Below are positions 19,567 to 28,826 of a stretch of DNA of 64,000 nucleotides, piece by piece. The first letter of the stretch is position 1, and each line of letters begins with the position of its first letter. This stretch comes from an uncultured Paracoccaceae bacterium. Its GTDB lineage: Bacteria > Pseudomonadota > Alphaproteobacteria > Rhodobacterales > Rhodobacteraceae. The DNA lies in NCBI GenBank assembly GCA_947500825.1, contig CANMTR010000005.1, forward strand, positions 1 through 64,000, in the 5' to 3' direction. Made by a program: the position numbers and the translations under genes. Under the pieces are notes generated by a model. That model was given only the letters and a program-made list of their open reading frames with translations, was not told where the DNA came from and did not search any database.

Positions 19567-19767
19567 ATGCTCTATAGAATACTGACCGGCGACGACAGTT
19601 CGGCCTTCTGCCACAAGGTTACGGCGGCATTGGAGAAGGGGTGGGAGCTCTACGGCTCTCCCTCCCACGCCTACGACGCGCAGAACAACGTCATGCGCTG
19701 CGCCCAGGCGGTGATCAAGCGCGACCACGCCCCCTACGACCCCGACGCACGGCTGGGGGAGCAGTGA
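19567..19767 (+). CDS. DUF1737 small protein
   Basis: This protein of 66 residues begins MLYRILTGDDSSAFCHKVTA and has the family's GWELYGSPSHAYDAQNNVMR core. DUF1737 proteins are short single-domain proteins with a strand-helix-strand layout (the W-x-L-x-G-x-P motif) and no known function. Its TGA stop shares a base with the ATG of mch, so it is translationally coupled to mesaconyl-CoA hydratase. The ribosome-binding site is GATGAGGATGCC within the end of the nnrU gene. Confidence 0.85.
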   Translation: MLYRILTGDDSSAFCHKVTAALEKGWELYGSPSHAYDAQNNVMRCAQAVIKRDHAPYDPDARLGEQ

Positions 19768-20801
19768 TGTCCAAGACCGACGCGGGCTTCTCCTTCGAGG
19801 ATTACCACGTGGGCCAGGTGATCCGCCACGCGGTGCCGCGCACGGTCGGGCCGGGGGAGCGGGCGATGTACCACGCGCTCTATCCCGCGCGCCACGCGCT
19901 CCACTCCTCCGACGCCTTCGCGCGGGCCTGCGGCCTGCGGGCCGCGCCGCTCGACGACCTGATCGCCTTCCACACCGTGTTCGGCAAGACGGTGCCCGAC
20001 ATCTCGCTCAATGCGCGGGCGAACCTGGGCTATGCGGAGGGGCGCTGGCTGCGCCCGGTCTGGCCCGGCGACACGCTGCGCGCGGAGAGCGAGGTCATCG
20101 GGCTGAAGCGGAACTCCAACGGCCGGACCGGGATCGTCTGGGTCCGCACAACGGGCCGCAACCAGGACGGCGACGAGGTCCTGAGCTACGTGCGCTGGGT
20201 CATGGTGGAGACGCGCGACCCGGAGGCGGCCGCGCCCGAGCCGGTGGTGCCGGACCTGAAGGCGGCGGTGGAGCCGGGCGACCTGACGGTGCCCGAGGGC
20301 CTGACCTTCGGCGCCTACGACCACGATCTGGCAGGCGAGCCGCACCGGCTGGGCGACTATGCCCCCGGAGAGGTGATCGACCACGTCGACGGCGTCACAG
20401 TCGAGGAGGCCGAGCACATGATGGCCACGCGTCTGTGGCAGAACACCGCCAAGGTCCATTTCGACGCTACGCGGCGCGAGGACGGGCGGCGCCTGGTCTA
20501 TGGCGGCCACGTCATCTCGATGGCGCGGGCCCTGAGCTTCAACGGGCTGGCCAACGCCCAGGCGCTCGTCGGGCTGAACGGGGGCGCCCATGCCAACCCG
20601 TGCTTTGCCGGCGACACGATCCGCGCCTGGTCCGAAGTGCTCGACACCGCCGCGACGGGGGCGCCGGGCGTCGGTGCGATCCGGCTGCGGCTGGTGGCGA
20701 CGAAGGACAAGGGACCGGAGGCGGGGCTGAAGGGGGAAGACGGCAAGTACCTGCCCCATGTCCTGCTGGACCTCGATTACTGGGCGCTGATGCCGACATG
20801 A
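19767..20801 (+). CDS. mch: Mesaconyl-C1-CoA hydratase (beta-methylmalyl-CoA dehydratase)
   Basis: This enzyme of 344 residues consists of two hot-dog (MaoC-type) domains. The N-terminal one contains FEDYHVGQVIRHAVPRTVGP and the C-terminal one ATRLWQNTAKVHFDATRRED and PCFAGDTIRAWSEV. It interconverts mesaconyl-C1-CoA and beta-methylmalyl-CoA in the ethylmalonyl-CoA pathway. The tandem MaoC layout and the LWQNTAKVHFD segment match the Rhodobacter sphaeroides enzyme as I remember it. The start ATG overlaps the DUF1737 stop by one base. The succinate dehydrogenase operon begins 160 bases downstream after a regulatory element. Confidence 0.92.
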   Translation: MSKTDAGFSFEDYHVGQVIRHAVPRTVGPGERAMYHALYPARHALHSSDAFARACGLRAAPLDDLIAFHTVFGKTVPDISLNARANLGYAEGRWLRPVWPGDTLRAESEVIGLKRNSNGRTGIVWVRTTGRNQDGDEVLSYVRWVMVETRDPEAAAPEPVVPDLKAAVEPGDLTVPEGLTFGAYDHDLAGEPHRLGDYAPGEVIDHVDGVTVEEAEHMMATRLWQNTAKVHFDATRREDGRRLVYGGHVISMARALSFNGLANAQALVGLNGGAHANPCFAGDTIRAWSEVLDTAATGAPGVGAIRLRLVATKDKGPEAGLKGEDGKYLPHVLLDLDYWALMPT

Positions 20802-20803
20802 TG

Positions 20804-20834
20804 TGTGATCACGCCGAAAAAGGGTGTGATCGCA
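20804..20834. promoter_or_regulatory. Paired TGTGATC operator upstream of sdhC
   Basis: TGTGATCACG (20804-20813) and TGTGATCGCA (20825-20834) lie in direct orientation with start points 21 bp apart, immediately after the mch stop and 128-158 bases upstream of the sdhC start. The second unit is identical to that in the sucC element and the first differs at one base. No other copy of this pair was found in the window. The element is probably bound by a dimer or pair of dimers on one face of the DNA. Confidence 0.65.
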
Positions 20835-20961
20835 AAACATCGCCATCTGCCGAGGTGCGACGCCGCGCCGTGCGAGGGGGGCGTGACACGCCCCGTGAAA
20901 CCGCTAGGTAAGACGCGACTCCCCTACGTGCGTCCAGCGAGCCAACGAGAAGGAACAGCCA

Positions 20962-21351
20962 ATGGCCGACGTGAACCGGGGCAACAGGCCCCTCTCTCCC
21001 TTCATGATCGGCCCGTATTACCGGCCGCAGTTGAACTCCGTCACCTCGATCCTGACCCGGGTCACGGGCAACGCGCTCGTTGTCGCGGGCCTTCTGGTGA
21101 CATGGTGGTTCCTGGCCGCCGCGGCGGGGCCCGAGGCCTTCGCGCTGGCCGACGGCGTGCTGACCTCGTGGTTCGGCGACATCGTGATGTTCCTGTCGCT
21201 CTGGGCGCTGTGGTACCACACGCTCGCGGGCCTGCGGCACCTCTACTGGGACACGGGCCGGGGCTTCAGCCTTGGCATGGTCAACAAGCTCGGCTGGGGC
21301 ATCGTGGGCGGCTCGATCGTCCTGACGATCCTGACCGCGCTCATCGTCTGA
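20962..21351 (+). CDS. sdhC: Succinate dehydrogenase cytochrome b556 subunit
   Basis: This 129-residue membrane anchor subunit carries the family signature NRPLSPFMIGPYYRPQLNSV and TSILTRVTGNAL, which contain the Ser and Arg of the quinone pocket. The haem-ligating His lies in LWYHTLAGLRHLYWDTG. Three membrane segments are visible (about residues 33-55, 68-90 and 107-128). It is the first gene of sdhCDA-lipoprotein-sdhB, with an AGAAGGA ribosome-binding site. The operon links the TCA cycle to the quinone pool at the inner membrane. Confidence 0.96.
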   Translation: MADVNRGNRPLSPFMIGPYYRPQLNSVTSILTRVTGNALVVAGLLVTWWFLAAAAGPEAFALADGVLTSWFGDIVMFLSLWALWYHTLAGLRHLYWDTGRGFSLGMVNKLGWGIVGGSIVLTILTALIV

Positions 21352-21363
21352 GGAGGCTCGCCG

Positions 21364-21753
21364 ATGTCCGAGATGTCCCGCTCCAAATACCTCACGAGCC
21401 GCAAGCGCGCGCGGGGCCTGGGTTCCGCCAAGTCGGGGACCGAGCACTACTGGGGGATGATCAAGTCCTCCGTGGGCCTGCTGATCCTAGTGCCGCTGTT
21501 CGTGTTCACCTTCGGCCCGATCCTGGGATCGAGCTACGAGGAGGTGGTGACCTACTACTCCAACCCGATCCCGGCCGTGATCGCGGCGCTGACCGTCGCG
21601 GTCAGCTGGCTGCACTTCAAGAACGGCGCCAAGACGGCGATCGAGGATTACATGCGCGGCATGCAGATGAAGGTGGCGATCATCGCCGTGAACTGCATCG
21701 CCTATGCCGCCCTGGCCGCGGGGCTGTTCGCCCTCGTGCGGCTGGCGATTTGA
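21364..21753 (+). CDS. sdhD: Succinate dehydrogenase membrane anchor subunit
   Basis: This protein of 129 residues has three membrane segments (about residues 34-52, 68-84 and 101-127) after a basic cytoplasmic N-terminus ([20 protein letters not shown]). The family motif appears as [20 protein letters not shown], with a His that usually ligates haem b and the conserved Asp-Tyr. It begins 12 bases after sdhC with the ribosome-binding site GAGGAGG, and sdhA follows 13 bases later. Confidence 0.95.
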   Translation: MSEMSRSKYLTSRKRARGLGSAKSGTEHYWGMIKSSVGLLILVPLFVFTFGPILGSSYEEVVTYYSNPIPAVIAALTVAVSWLHFKNGAKTAIEDYMRGMQMKVAIIAVNCIAYAALAAGLFALVRLAI

Positions 21754-21766
21754 GAAGGAGCTGACG

Positions 21767-23569
21767 ATGGCTGCCTACGAGTATCAGACGCATAACTACG
21801 ACGCGATCGTCGTCGGCGCCGGCGGGTCGGGCCTGCGGGCCACGCTGGGCCTGGCCGAGCAGGGCCTGCGCACCGCTTGCGTGACCAAGGTGTTCCCCAC
21901 CCGCTCGCATACCGTCGCGGCACAGGGCGGCATCGCGGCCTCCTTGGGCAACATGGGCAAGGACCACTGGCAGTGGCACCTCTACGACACCGTGAAGGGG
22001 TCCGACTGGCTGGGCGACGTGGACGCGATGGAATACCTTTCGCGCAACGCGCCCGAGGCCGTCTACGAGCTGGAGCATTACGGCGTTCCCTTCAGCCGCA
22101 CGGAGGAAGGCAAGATCTACCAGCGGCCCTTCGGCGGGCACACGACGGAGTTCGGCGAAGGGCCGCCCGTCCAGCGCACCTGCGCCGCCGCCGACCGGAC
22201 GGGCCACGCGATGCTGCACACGATGTACGGCCAGTCCCTCAAGGAGGGCGCCGAGTTCTACATCGAGTACTTCGCCATCGACCTTCTGATGAGCGATGAC
22301 GGCCAGTGCCGGGGCGTGGTGGCCTGGTGTCTCGAGGACGGCTCGATCCATGTCTTCAACGCCAAGACGACCGTGCTGGCGACGGGCGGCTACGGCCGGG
22401 CCTATGCCAACGCGACCTCGGCCCATACCTGCACCGGTGACGGCGGCGGCATGGTGGCCCGCGCGGGGCTGCCGCTCCAAGACATGGAGTTCGTGCAGTT
22501 CCACCCCACGGGCGTGTTCGGCGCCGGGTGCCTGATCACCGAAGGCGCGCGGGGCGAGGGGGGATACCTCACCAACTCGGAAGGCGAGCGGTTCATGGAA
22601 CGCTACGCCCCCACCTACAAGGACCTGGCCAGCCGCGACGTCGTCTCGCGCTGCATGACCATGGAGATCCGAGAGGGCCGGGGCGTGGGCAAGAACGGCG
22701 ACCACATCCACCTCAACCTCAATCACCTGCCCAAGGAGGCCCTGAACGAGCGGCTTCCCGGCATTTCGGAGACGGCGAAGATCTTCGCGGGCGTGGACGT
22801 GACCAAGGATCCGATCCCGGTCCTGCCCACGGTGCACTACAACATGGGCGGCATTCCGACGAACTATTGGGGCGAGGTGCTGAACCCCTCCAAGGACGAC
22901 CCCGACAGGGTGGTTCCGGGCCTGATGGCCGTGGGCGAGGCGGGGTGTGCCTCGGTCCACGGGGCAAACCGGCTGGGCTCGAACTCGCTCATCGACCTCG
23001 TCGTGTTCGGCCGGGCCGCGTCGATCAAGGCGGGCGAGATCGTTGACCCGGCCGCGCCGCCCGCGCCCGTGAACGCCGCCCAGGTGGACAAGGCACTGGA
23101 GCGCTTCGACAGCCTGCGCCACGCCAAGGGCGGCGTGCCGACGGCCGAGCTGCGCGACGAGATGCAAAATGTGATGCAGAACGACGCCGCCGTGTTCCGC
23201 ACCGAAGAGACGCTGGCCAAGGGCATGGAGCGGATGACCGAGGTGGCCGGCAAGCTCGGCGACCTGCACGTCTCGGACCGGTCGATGATCTGGAACACGG
23301 ACCTGATGGAGACGTTGGAGCTGACAAACCTCATGCCTAACGCGCTCGCCACTATCGTCTCGGCCGAGGCCCGCAAGGAGACGCGCGGTGCCCATGCCCA
23401 CGAGGATCACCCCGATCGCGACGACGAGAACTGGCGCGTGCACACGCTGGCGCGGGTCAACGGCAAGGTGGAACTGGAGTATCGCCCCGTCCACGTGAAC
23501 CCGCTACTGGGCCACAACGAGGGCGGCATCGACCTCGACCGCATCAAGCCGAAGACGAGGGTCTACTGA
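21767..23569 (+). CDS. sdhA: Succinate dehydrogenase flavoprotein subunit
   Basis: This 600-residue FAD protein oxidises succinate to fumarate. The dinucleotide-binding GAGGSG is at residues 17-22. The covalent FAD site is H48 in [19 protein letters not shown]. Substrate-site segments include [20 protein letters not shown] and [16 protein letters not shown], and the C-terminal part has [17 protein letters not shown]. Length is normal. The ATG at 21767 follows GAAGGAGCTGACG; the open frame further upstream overlaps sdhD and is not used. The TGA stop shares a base with the start of a small lipoprotein gene that separates it from sdhB. Confidence 0.98.
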   Translation: MAAYEYQTHNYDAIVVGAGGSGLRATLGLAEQGLRTACVTKVFPTRSHTVAAQGGIAASLGNMGKDHWQWHLYDTVKGSDWLGDVDAMEYLSRNAPEAVYELEHYGVPFSRTEEGKIYQRPFGGHTTEFGEGPPVQRTCAAADRTGHAMLHTMYGQSLKEGAEFYIEYFAIDLLMSDDGQCRGVVAWCLEDGSIHVFNAKTTVLATGGYGRAYANATSAHTCTGDGGGMVARAGLPLQDMEFVQFHPTGVFGAGCLITEGARGEGGYLTNSEGERFMERYAPTYKDLASRDVVSRCMTMEIREGRGVGKNGDHIHLNLNHLPKEALNERLPGISETAKIFAGVDVTKDPIPVLPTVHYNMGGIPTNYWGEVLNPSKDDPDRVVPGLMAVGEAGCASVHGANRLGSNSLIDLVVFGRAASIKAGEIVDPAAPPAPVNAAQVDKALERFDSLRHAKGGVPTAELRDEMQNVMQNDAAVFRTEETLAKGMERMTEVAGKLGDLHVSDRSMIWNTDLMETLELTNLMPNALATIVSAEARKETRGAHAHEDHPDRDDENWRVHTLARVNGKVELEYRPVHVNPLLGHNEGGIDLDRIKPKTRVY

Positions 23570-23877
23570 TGCGGGGGGCGGTGCGGGCCGCGCCGCTCCT
23601 TCTTCTGGCGGCGGCTTGCGCGCCGGGCACGGTCACGCGCGACGCGGCGACCTCCGTCGTCGGGCGGACCGTGACGACGCGGTTCCCGGACCTGCCGGTG
23701 CAGCCCTCCGTCGATTGCGTGATCGACAATGCCACGGCCGGAGAGATCCGGGGGCTGGCGTCGGACACGGTCACCGGCCCCACCGCCGCGACGACCGAGA
23801 CGATCCTGGCCATCGCGTCCCGGCCCGGGACGCTGAACTGCCTCGCCGCGCAAGACGCGCCGATGTTTCCACTCTGA
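23569..23877 (+). CDS. Small lipoprotein encoded between sdhA and sdhB
   Basis: This 102-residue protein begins [20 protein letters not shown], a lipoprotein signal with lipobox AAAC (Cys at about residue 17). The mature part is about 85 residues and contains FPDLPVQPSVDCVIDNATAG, ASDTVTGPTAATTETILAIA and a second Cys in TLNCLAAQ, so the periplasmic domain has two Cys that could pair. The start overlaps the sdhA stop by one base and sdhB follows 24 bases later. It is therefore made with the complex. The protein is not a known SDH subunit. It could be an outer-membrane protein riding in the operon or an assembly factor; nothing decides between these. Confidence 0.75.
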   Translation: MRGAVRAAPLLLLAAACAPGTVTRDAATSVVGRTVTTRFPDLPVQPSVDCVIDNATAGEIRGLASDTVTGPTAATTETILAIASRPGTLNCLAAQDAPMFPL

Positions 23878-23901
23878 CCATCCGCTCTTCGGAGGACCGA
23901 C

Positions 23902-24681
23902 ATGGTTCAACTGACGCTTCCCAAGAATTCCAAGATCCGCACCGGCAAGACCTGGCCGAAGCCCGAGGGGGCGACGGACCTCAAGCGGTTCGACATCTAT
24001 CGCTGGAACCCCGACGATGGGGAGAACCCCCGCATCGACACGTATTTCATCGACCTCGACGAGTGCGGTCCGATGATGCTGGACGCCCTCATCAAGATCA
24101 AGAACGAGATCGATCCCACTCTCGCCTTCCGCCGGTCATGCCGGGAGGGGATCTGCGGCTCCTGCTCGATGAACGTGGGCGGGGTCAACGTGCTGGCCTG
24201 CATCCACGGCATCGACGAGGTGAAGGGCGACGTGAAGATCTATCCGCTGCCGCACATGCCGGTGGTGAAGGACCTGATCCCGGATCTGACGCACTTCTAC
24301 GCCCAGCACGAGGCGGTGATGCCCTGGCTGGAAACGAAGTCGAACACGCCGCAGGCGGAGTGGCGCCAGTCCATCGAAGACCGCAAGAAACTCGACGGGC
24401 TTTACGAGTGCGTGATGTGCGCCTGTTGCTCGACCGCGTGCCCGTCCTACTGGTGGAACGGCGACAAGTACCTGGGCCCGGCCGCACTCCTGCATGCCTA
24501 TCGCTGGATCGTGGACAGCCGCGACGAGGCCACGGGCGAACGGCTCGACGACTTGGAGGACCCCTTCAAGCTCTATCGTTGCCACACGATCATGAACTGC
24601 GCCCGGACATGCCCCAAGGGGCTGAACCCGGCCGAGGCGATCATGGAGATCAAGAAGCTGATGGTGGAAAGAGCGGTCTGA
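23902..24681 (+). CDS. sdhB: Succinate dehydrogenase iron-sulfur subunit
   Basis: This 259-residue subunit carries three iron-sulfur clusters. The [2Fe-2S] ligands are C80, C85, C88 and C100 ([16 protein letters not shown]...LAC). The [4Fe-4S] and [3Fe-4S] ligands are in [18 protein letters not shown] (C170, C173, C176, C180) and in [17 protein letters not shown] further on. The conserved Trp pair of the quinone site region is in [20 protein letters not shown]. It ends the sdh operon and is followed by a terminator shared with the convergent H-NS-like gene. Confidence 0.98.
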   Translation: MVQLTLPKNSKIRTGKTWPKPEGATDLKRFDIYRWNPDDGENPRIDTYFIDLDECGPMMLDALIKIKNEIDPTLAFRRSCREGICGSCSMNVGGVNVLACIHGIDEVKGDVKIYPLPHMPVVKDLIPDLTHFYAQHEAVMPWLETKSNTPQAEWRQSIEDRKKLDGLYECVMCACCSTACPSYWWNGDKYLGPAALLHAYRWIVDSRDEATGERLDDLEDPFKLYRCHTIMNCARTCPKGLNPAEAIMEIKKLMVERAV

Positions 24682-24704
24682 TCCGTCAATCAGCGCCCTG
24701 AAAC

Positions 24705-24737
24705 GAAAACGCCCGGCCATCTGGCCGGGCGTTCTCG
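24705..24737. terminator. Bidirectional terminator between sdhB and the H-NS-like gene
   Basis: The inverted repeat AACGCCCGGCC-ATCT-GGCCGGGCGTT gives an 11-base-pair stem, extended by GAAAA/TTCTC on its flanks. On the minus strand it is followed by TTTTCGTTTC, a fair U-rich tail for the H-NS-like gene. On the plus strand the tail is the weaker TTCTCGT. Confidence 0.7.
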
Positions 24738-24763
24738 TATGGAAGGCGGGGAATGCGCCTCGC

Positions 24764-25075
24764 TCAGATTGCGAACTCGTCGAGCGCCTGGCCGTTCTCC
24801 AGCGCCTTCTTGATCCAGGTGGGCTGGCGTCCACGGCCGGACCAGGTCTGCGTCGGGTCCTCGGGATTGCGATACTTGGGCGGGTTCTTCTTTCCGGACT
24901 TCTTCTGGGCGGCGAGAACGTCGTCCAGGGAATAGCCATGCTCGCGCGCTGCTTTTTCGGCGGCGGCGCGGGCATCCGCACGGCGGCGTTCCTCGACGGA
25001 ATTCAACGCGCGATCCACGTCCTGCCGCAATTTCATAAGTTCATCCTTGGACATCGTGTCCAGATCGACGGTCAT
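24764..25075 (-). CDS. H-NS histone-like protein (HvrA type)
   Basis: This protein of 103 residues has an N-terminal helix for oligomerisation (DTMSKDELMKLRQDVDRALN, then EERRRADARAAAEKAAREHG). The C-terminal DNA-binding domain bears the H-NS core motif in the form TWSGRGRQPTWI (about residues 81-92), preceded by KYRNPEDPTQ. This matches the HvrA/H-NS group of Rhodobacter, which modulates light-dependent and energy-metabolism genes in that genus. The start at 25075 follows AAAGGCAAGAG. It is convergent with sdhB. By its motif it should bind AT-rich DNA as a nucleoid protein. Confidence 0.9.
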   Translation of the reverse strand: MTVDLDTMSKDELMKLRQDVDRALNSVEERRRADARAAAEKAAREHGYSLDDVLAAQKKSGKKNPPKYRNPEDPTQTWSGRGRQPTWIKKALENGQALDEFAI

Positions 25076-25211
25076 CTCTCTTGCCTTTCGGATTATCGCC
25101 TCAACGTAAAAGTCGATTAGACAGAAAATACTCCGAAAGGCAATGCGCAAGGGAGGGATCGTGAATGATCTCGAACAATTACCCGGGTCGCGTCTTTTTA
25201 CGCTTCTCGCG

Positions 25212-27182
25212 TCATTCAGCCGCGACAGCGCCGGGATCGGCCAATGCGACGATATCGGACATGATCCGGTTCATTTCGAAATCCTTGGGCGTATAGATCC
25301 GCGCCACGCCCTTCCCGCGCAACAAGTCGGCATCCTTTTCGGGAATGATACCGCCAACGACCACGGGCAGGTCCCCCATTCCGGCCGCGCGAAGCCGGTC
25401 CATCAGGTCGCCGACGAGGGGAACGTGGCTTCCCGAGAGAATGGACAGCCCCAGAACGTGGGGGTCGTTTTCCCGGACGCGCTCGACGATCTGGGCGGGC
25501 GTGAGCCGGATGCCGTCGTAGCTGATCGTCATGCCGCAATCGCGGGCGCGCGCCGCGATCTGCTCGGCGCCGTTGGAATGGCCGTCGAGGCCGGGCTTGC
25601 CCATCATGAAGGACAGGCGCCGCCCCAGCCGGGCGGAGACATCCTCGACCTGCGCGCGAATGTCGTCGAGGTCCTGCACCCTGTTGGACGGGGCCGCGGC
25701 AACCCCGGTGGGGCCACGATACTCGCCGAAGGCGGTCCGGACCATGTCGCCCCATTCGCCTGTGGTGGCGCCTGCGCGGGCGGCGGCGATGGAGGCGGGC
25801 ATGATGTTCGTGCCCTCCCGCGCGGCGCGGCGCAGATCCTCCAGCGCCGCCTGGACGTGGGCCTCGTCGCGGGAGGCGCGCCATTCCTCCAGGCGGGCGA
25901 TCTGGTCGGCCTCGGCTTCGGGGTCGGAGACCATGATCGCCTCCGGGCCGGAGGTCAGCGGAGACGGTTCCCCCTCCTGGTAGCGATTGACGCCGATCAC
26001 GGCCGTTTTCCCGTCCTCGATTTCGGAAATACGGTCGGCATTCGATTCCACGAGGCGCGATTTCATGTACTCGATCGCATCGACCGCCCCGCCCATCGCG
26101 TCGATCTGGCGCAATTCCGCCCGGGCGCCGTCCTTGAGCGCGGCCACCTTGCGCTCCACCGCCGGGTTTCCGTCGAACAGGTCCTCGTATTCGAGAAGAT
26201 CCGTCTCGTAGGCGAGGATCTGCTGCATGCGGAGGGACCATTGCTGGTCCCAGGGGCGGGGCAATCCCAGCGCCTCGTTCCAGGCGGGCAATTGCACCGC
26301 CCGGGCGCGGGCATTCTTCGACATGGTCACGGCCAGCATCTCGAGCAGGATGCGATAGACATTGTTCTCGGGCTGCTGTTCGGTCAGGCCGAGGGAATTG
26401 ACTTGCACGCCGTAGCGGAAACGGCGGAATTTCTCGTCCTCGACACCGTATCTGTCGCGGCAGATCTCGTCCCAAAGATCGACGAAGGCGCGCATCTTGC
26501 ACATTTCGGTCACGAAGCGGATGCCCGCGTTCACGAAGAACGAGATCCGCCCGACCATCTCGGGAAAGTCGTCGGGCGCGACCTTGTCCCGGAGGTCGTC
26601 GAGGACGGCGGTGGCGGTGGCCAGGGCGAAGGCCAGCTCCTGCTCGGGCGTCGCGCCGGCCTCTTGCAGATGGTAGGAGCACACGTTCATCGGGTTCCAC
26701 CGGGGCAGGTGGGCGCGGGTATAGGCGGCGACATCGGTGATCATCCGCAGGGAGGGGCGCGGCGGGCAGATATAGGTGCCCCGCGAGAGGTACTCCTTGA
26801 CGATGTCGTTCTGCACGGTGCCCTGCAGGTCCGAGACGTCGGCGCCCTGCTCCTCGGCCACGGCGATGTAGAGCGCGAGGAGCCACGGCGCGGTGGCATT
26901 GATCGTCATCGACGTGTTCATCCGCTCGAGCGGGATGTCGTCGAACAGCATCCGCATGTCGCCCAGATGGGCCACGGGCACGCCCACCTTCCCGACCTCG
27001 CCCCGGGCGAGGACGTGGTCGCTGTCGTACCCGGTCTGCGTGGGCAGGTCGAAGGCCACCGACAGGCCCGTTTGCCCCCGGGCGAGGTTGCCGCGGTAGA
27101 GCGCGTTCGACGCCCGGGCGCTGGAATGGCCCGCATAGGTGCGGAACAGCCAGGGACGGTCTTTCTGCGGCTGGTCTGACAT
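25212..27182 (-). CDS. ecm: Ethylmalonyl-CoA mutase (coenzyme B12-dependent, MeaA type)
   Basis: This single-chain mutase of 656 residues converts ethylmalonyl-CoA to methylsuccinyl-CoA. The N-terminal TIM barrel opens with DRPWLFRTYAGHSSARASNA and contains GLSVAFDLPTQTGYDSDH and the MNVCSYHLQEAGATPEQELA substrate region. The C-terminal cobalamin domain has the base-off D-x-H-x-x-G motif in MMGKPGLDGHSNGAEQIA. The ATG at 27182 matches the family start; the open frame upstream is out of context. A perfect palindrome, TTTTGCAAAA, lies 10-19 bases upstream. The gene is divergent from the acyltransferase gene and two genes from ccrA. Confidence 0.95.
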   Translation of the reverse strand: MSDQPQKDRPWLFRTYAGHSSARASNALYRGNLARGQTGLSVAFDLPTQTGYDSDHVLARGEVGKVGVPVAHLGDMRMLFDDIPLERMNTSMTINATAPWLLALYIAVAEEQGADVSDLQGTVQNDIVKEYLSRGTYICPPRPSLRMITDVAAYTRAHLPRWNPMNVCSYHLQEAGATPEQELAFALATATAVLDDLRDKVAPDDFPEMVGRISFFVNAGIRFVTEMCKMRAFVDLWDEICRDRYGVEDEKFRRFRYGVQVNSLGLTEQQPENNVYRILLEMLAVTMSKNARARAVQLPAWNEALGLPRPWDQQWSLRMQQILAYETDLLEYEDLFDGNPAVERKVAALKDGARAELRQIDAMGGAVDAIEYMKSRLVESNADRISEIEDGKTAVIGVNRYQEGEPSPLTSGPEAIMVSDPEAEADQIARLEEWRASRDEAHVQAALEDLRRAAREGTNIMPASIAAARAGATTGEWGDMVRTAFGEYRGPTGVAAAPSNRVQDLDDIRAQVEDVSARLGRRLSFMMGKPGLDGHSNGAEQIAARARDCGMTISYDGIRLTPAQIVERVRENDPHVLGLSILSGSHVPLVGDLMDRLRAAGMGDLPVVVGGIIPEKDADLLRGKGVARIYTPKDFEMNRIMSDIVALADPGAVAAE

Positions 27183-27191
27183 GGGAGCCCT

Positions 27192-27201
27192 TTTTGCAAA
27201 A
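27192..27201. promoter_or_regulatory. TTTTGCAAAA palindrome upstream of ecm
   Basis: This is a perfect 10-bp palindrome located 10-19 bases before the ecm start codon, in the divergent ecm/acyltransferase region. It resembles the TTTGCAAA half-sites that I remember for short-chain acyl-CoA regulators of the ScfR group (PccR, RamB) in Rhodobacter sphaeroides, although those sites usually occur as pairs. Only one copy is seen here. It overlaps the probable ribosome-binding region, so it could also be chance. Confidence 0.35.
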
Positions 27202-27328
27202 CTTTGGTTCTCGACGTGATAAGAGCAACAATGTTTCGTGTCCATATGCTGCGAACGCGAAGCGCCGCGCGGTCGCGCGGCGAGAGCGCATCTAGGCACG
27301 GTCGCCCATTTGAGGCACATCTGGGTCG

Positions 27329-28717
27329 ATGCTAGACACGATCACGCTGCCAGCCTGGCTTTTCGTCCTGATCCTGCTCTTCGCGAGCGTGACGGCGGCG
27401 AGTCACCTCTTCATCCCGTCCGTGCGCTGGTTCCTGCGACGGCGGCTGGAACGGGCCGTGGCGCGGCTGAACGCGCGACTGGAACGACCGATCGAGCCGT
27501 TCAAGCTCCTGGGGCGCCAGGACATGATCCTGCGTCTGGCCTACGACCCCGAGGTCCTTTCGGCGGTGGCCGTCCATGCGCGCGAGACCGGGGTGCGCGA
27601 GGACGTGGCCCATGCCAAGGCGCGCGCCTACGCACGCGAGATCGTCCCCGCCTTCAGCGCGTTCGCATATTTCGGCGTGGCGATCCGGGTGGCGCGCTGG
27701 CTGTCGACGCGGCTCTACCACGTGCGGATGGCCCCGCACGGGCAGGAGGCGATTTCGGCCATCGACCCCGACGCGACAGTGGTCTTCGTCATCAACCACC
27801 GCTCCAACATGGATTATGTCCTGGTCACGTGGCTGGCCGCTGACCGGTCGGCGCTCTCCTACGCGGTGGGCGAATGGGCACGGGTCTGGCCCGTTTCGCG
27901 CCTGCTGCGGGGTATGGGAGCGTATTTCATCCGCCGCAGGTCGCGCAACGACCTCTATCGCCGGGTGCTGGCGCGCTACGTGCAGATGGCCGTGGCGGGC
28001 GGGGCGACGCAGGCGATCTTCCCTGAGGGGGGGCTGTCGCTCGACGGGCGGGTGCGGCAGGCGCGGCTGGGCCTTCTGAGCTACATCGTCGAGGGCTGGT
28101 CGCCGAAGGGGCGCGACATCGTCTTCGTGCCGGTATCGCTGAACTACGACCGGGTGATCGAGGACAACGTGCTGATCGAGGCGGCGCAGACCGGAGACAG
28201 GCGCTTTCGCGGATCCTTCGCCACCGGGGCGGCCTTCGCCCTGCGATGGCTGTGGCGCCGGACCCTGGGCCGCGCGCGCCGCTTCGGCTACGCCGCGGTG
28301 GCGTTCGGCCCGCCCCTGTCGCTGCGCGCGGCCAAGGGGATGGGCGTGGCTGACCTGGGGGCGGAGCTGATGGCGCGGATCGAGCGGGGAATGCCGCTCC
28401 TGCCCGGGCCGCTCGTCTCGGCGGCGATCCTCGACGGCGCGCGCAGCCGCGACGAGGTGACGGCGTGGCTGGATCGCCGCGTGCCGGACCTGCGCGCGGC
28501 CGGCGCCTGGGTCCACCTGCGAACCGGGAGCACCGCCGCCTCGACGGATGCGATGGTGGACATGCTGGTTCTGCGCGGCCTCGCGACGGAGCGCGACGGG
28601 CGGATCGATCTGGCGGAGCGGGCTGGGGCGGTCCTGTCCTACTATGCCGCATCGGTGCCGGAAGTGGATGCTGCGACGCAGGAAAGAGAGCTCGCCGGCA
28701 AGATCGAAGAGACATAA
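27329..28717 (+). CDS. PlsB-like glycerol-3-phosphate acyltransferase
   Basis: This 462-residue membrane-associated acyltransferase has an N-terminal hydrophobic segment (about residues 8-27). The acyltransferase motif I is VFVINHRSNMDYVLV (H-x-x-x-x-D at about residues 156-161), motif II is RSRNDLYRRVLARY and motif III is AIFPEGGLSLDGRVRQ. A later IVFVPVSLNYDRVIED segment matches the glycerol-3-phosphate acyltransferase group rather than the lysophosphatidate acyltransferases. It catalyses the first acylation in phospholipid synthesis. It is divergent from ecm and 109 bases upstream of ccrA. Confidence 0.85.
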   Translation: MLDTITLPAWLFVLILLFASVTAASHLFIPSVRWFLRRRLERAVARLNARLERPIEPFKLLGRQDMILRLAYDPEVLSAVAVHARETGVREDVAHAKARAYAREIVPAFSAFAYFGVAIRVARWLSTRLYHVRMAPHGQEAISAIDPDATVVFVINHRSNMDYVLVTWLAADRSALSYAVGEWARVWPVSRLLRGMGAYFIRRRSRNDLYRRVLARYVQMAVAGGATQAIFPEGGLSLDGRVRQARLGLLSYIVEGWSPKGRDIVFVPVSLNYDRVIEDNVLIEAAQTGDRRFRGSFATGAAFALRWLWRRTLGRARRFGYAAVAFGPPLSLRAAKGMGVADLGAELMARIERGMPLLPGPLVSAAILDGARSRDEVTAWLDRRVPDLRAAGAWVHLRTGSTAASTDAMVDMLVLRGLATERDGRIDLAERAGAVLSYYAASVPEVDAATQERELAGKIEET

Positions 28718-28826
28718 AGTTGCACGTTCGACCCATCGTCCTATTGCAATGTTACGGCGAGGCCCATAATCCGGTCGCGACATGCGCGGCGCCGCCGCGG
28801 CGCGGCGAAAGACGGAGGATGCGAGG

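Noticed and set aside
25216-27291. A second long minus-strand frame of about 690 residues within ecm
   Set aside because: It is the same strand read one frame over and rich in Arg, Pro and Gly; only the ethylmalonyl-CoA mutase frame matches a family.
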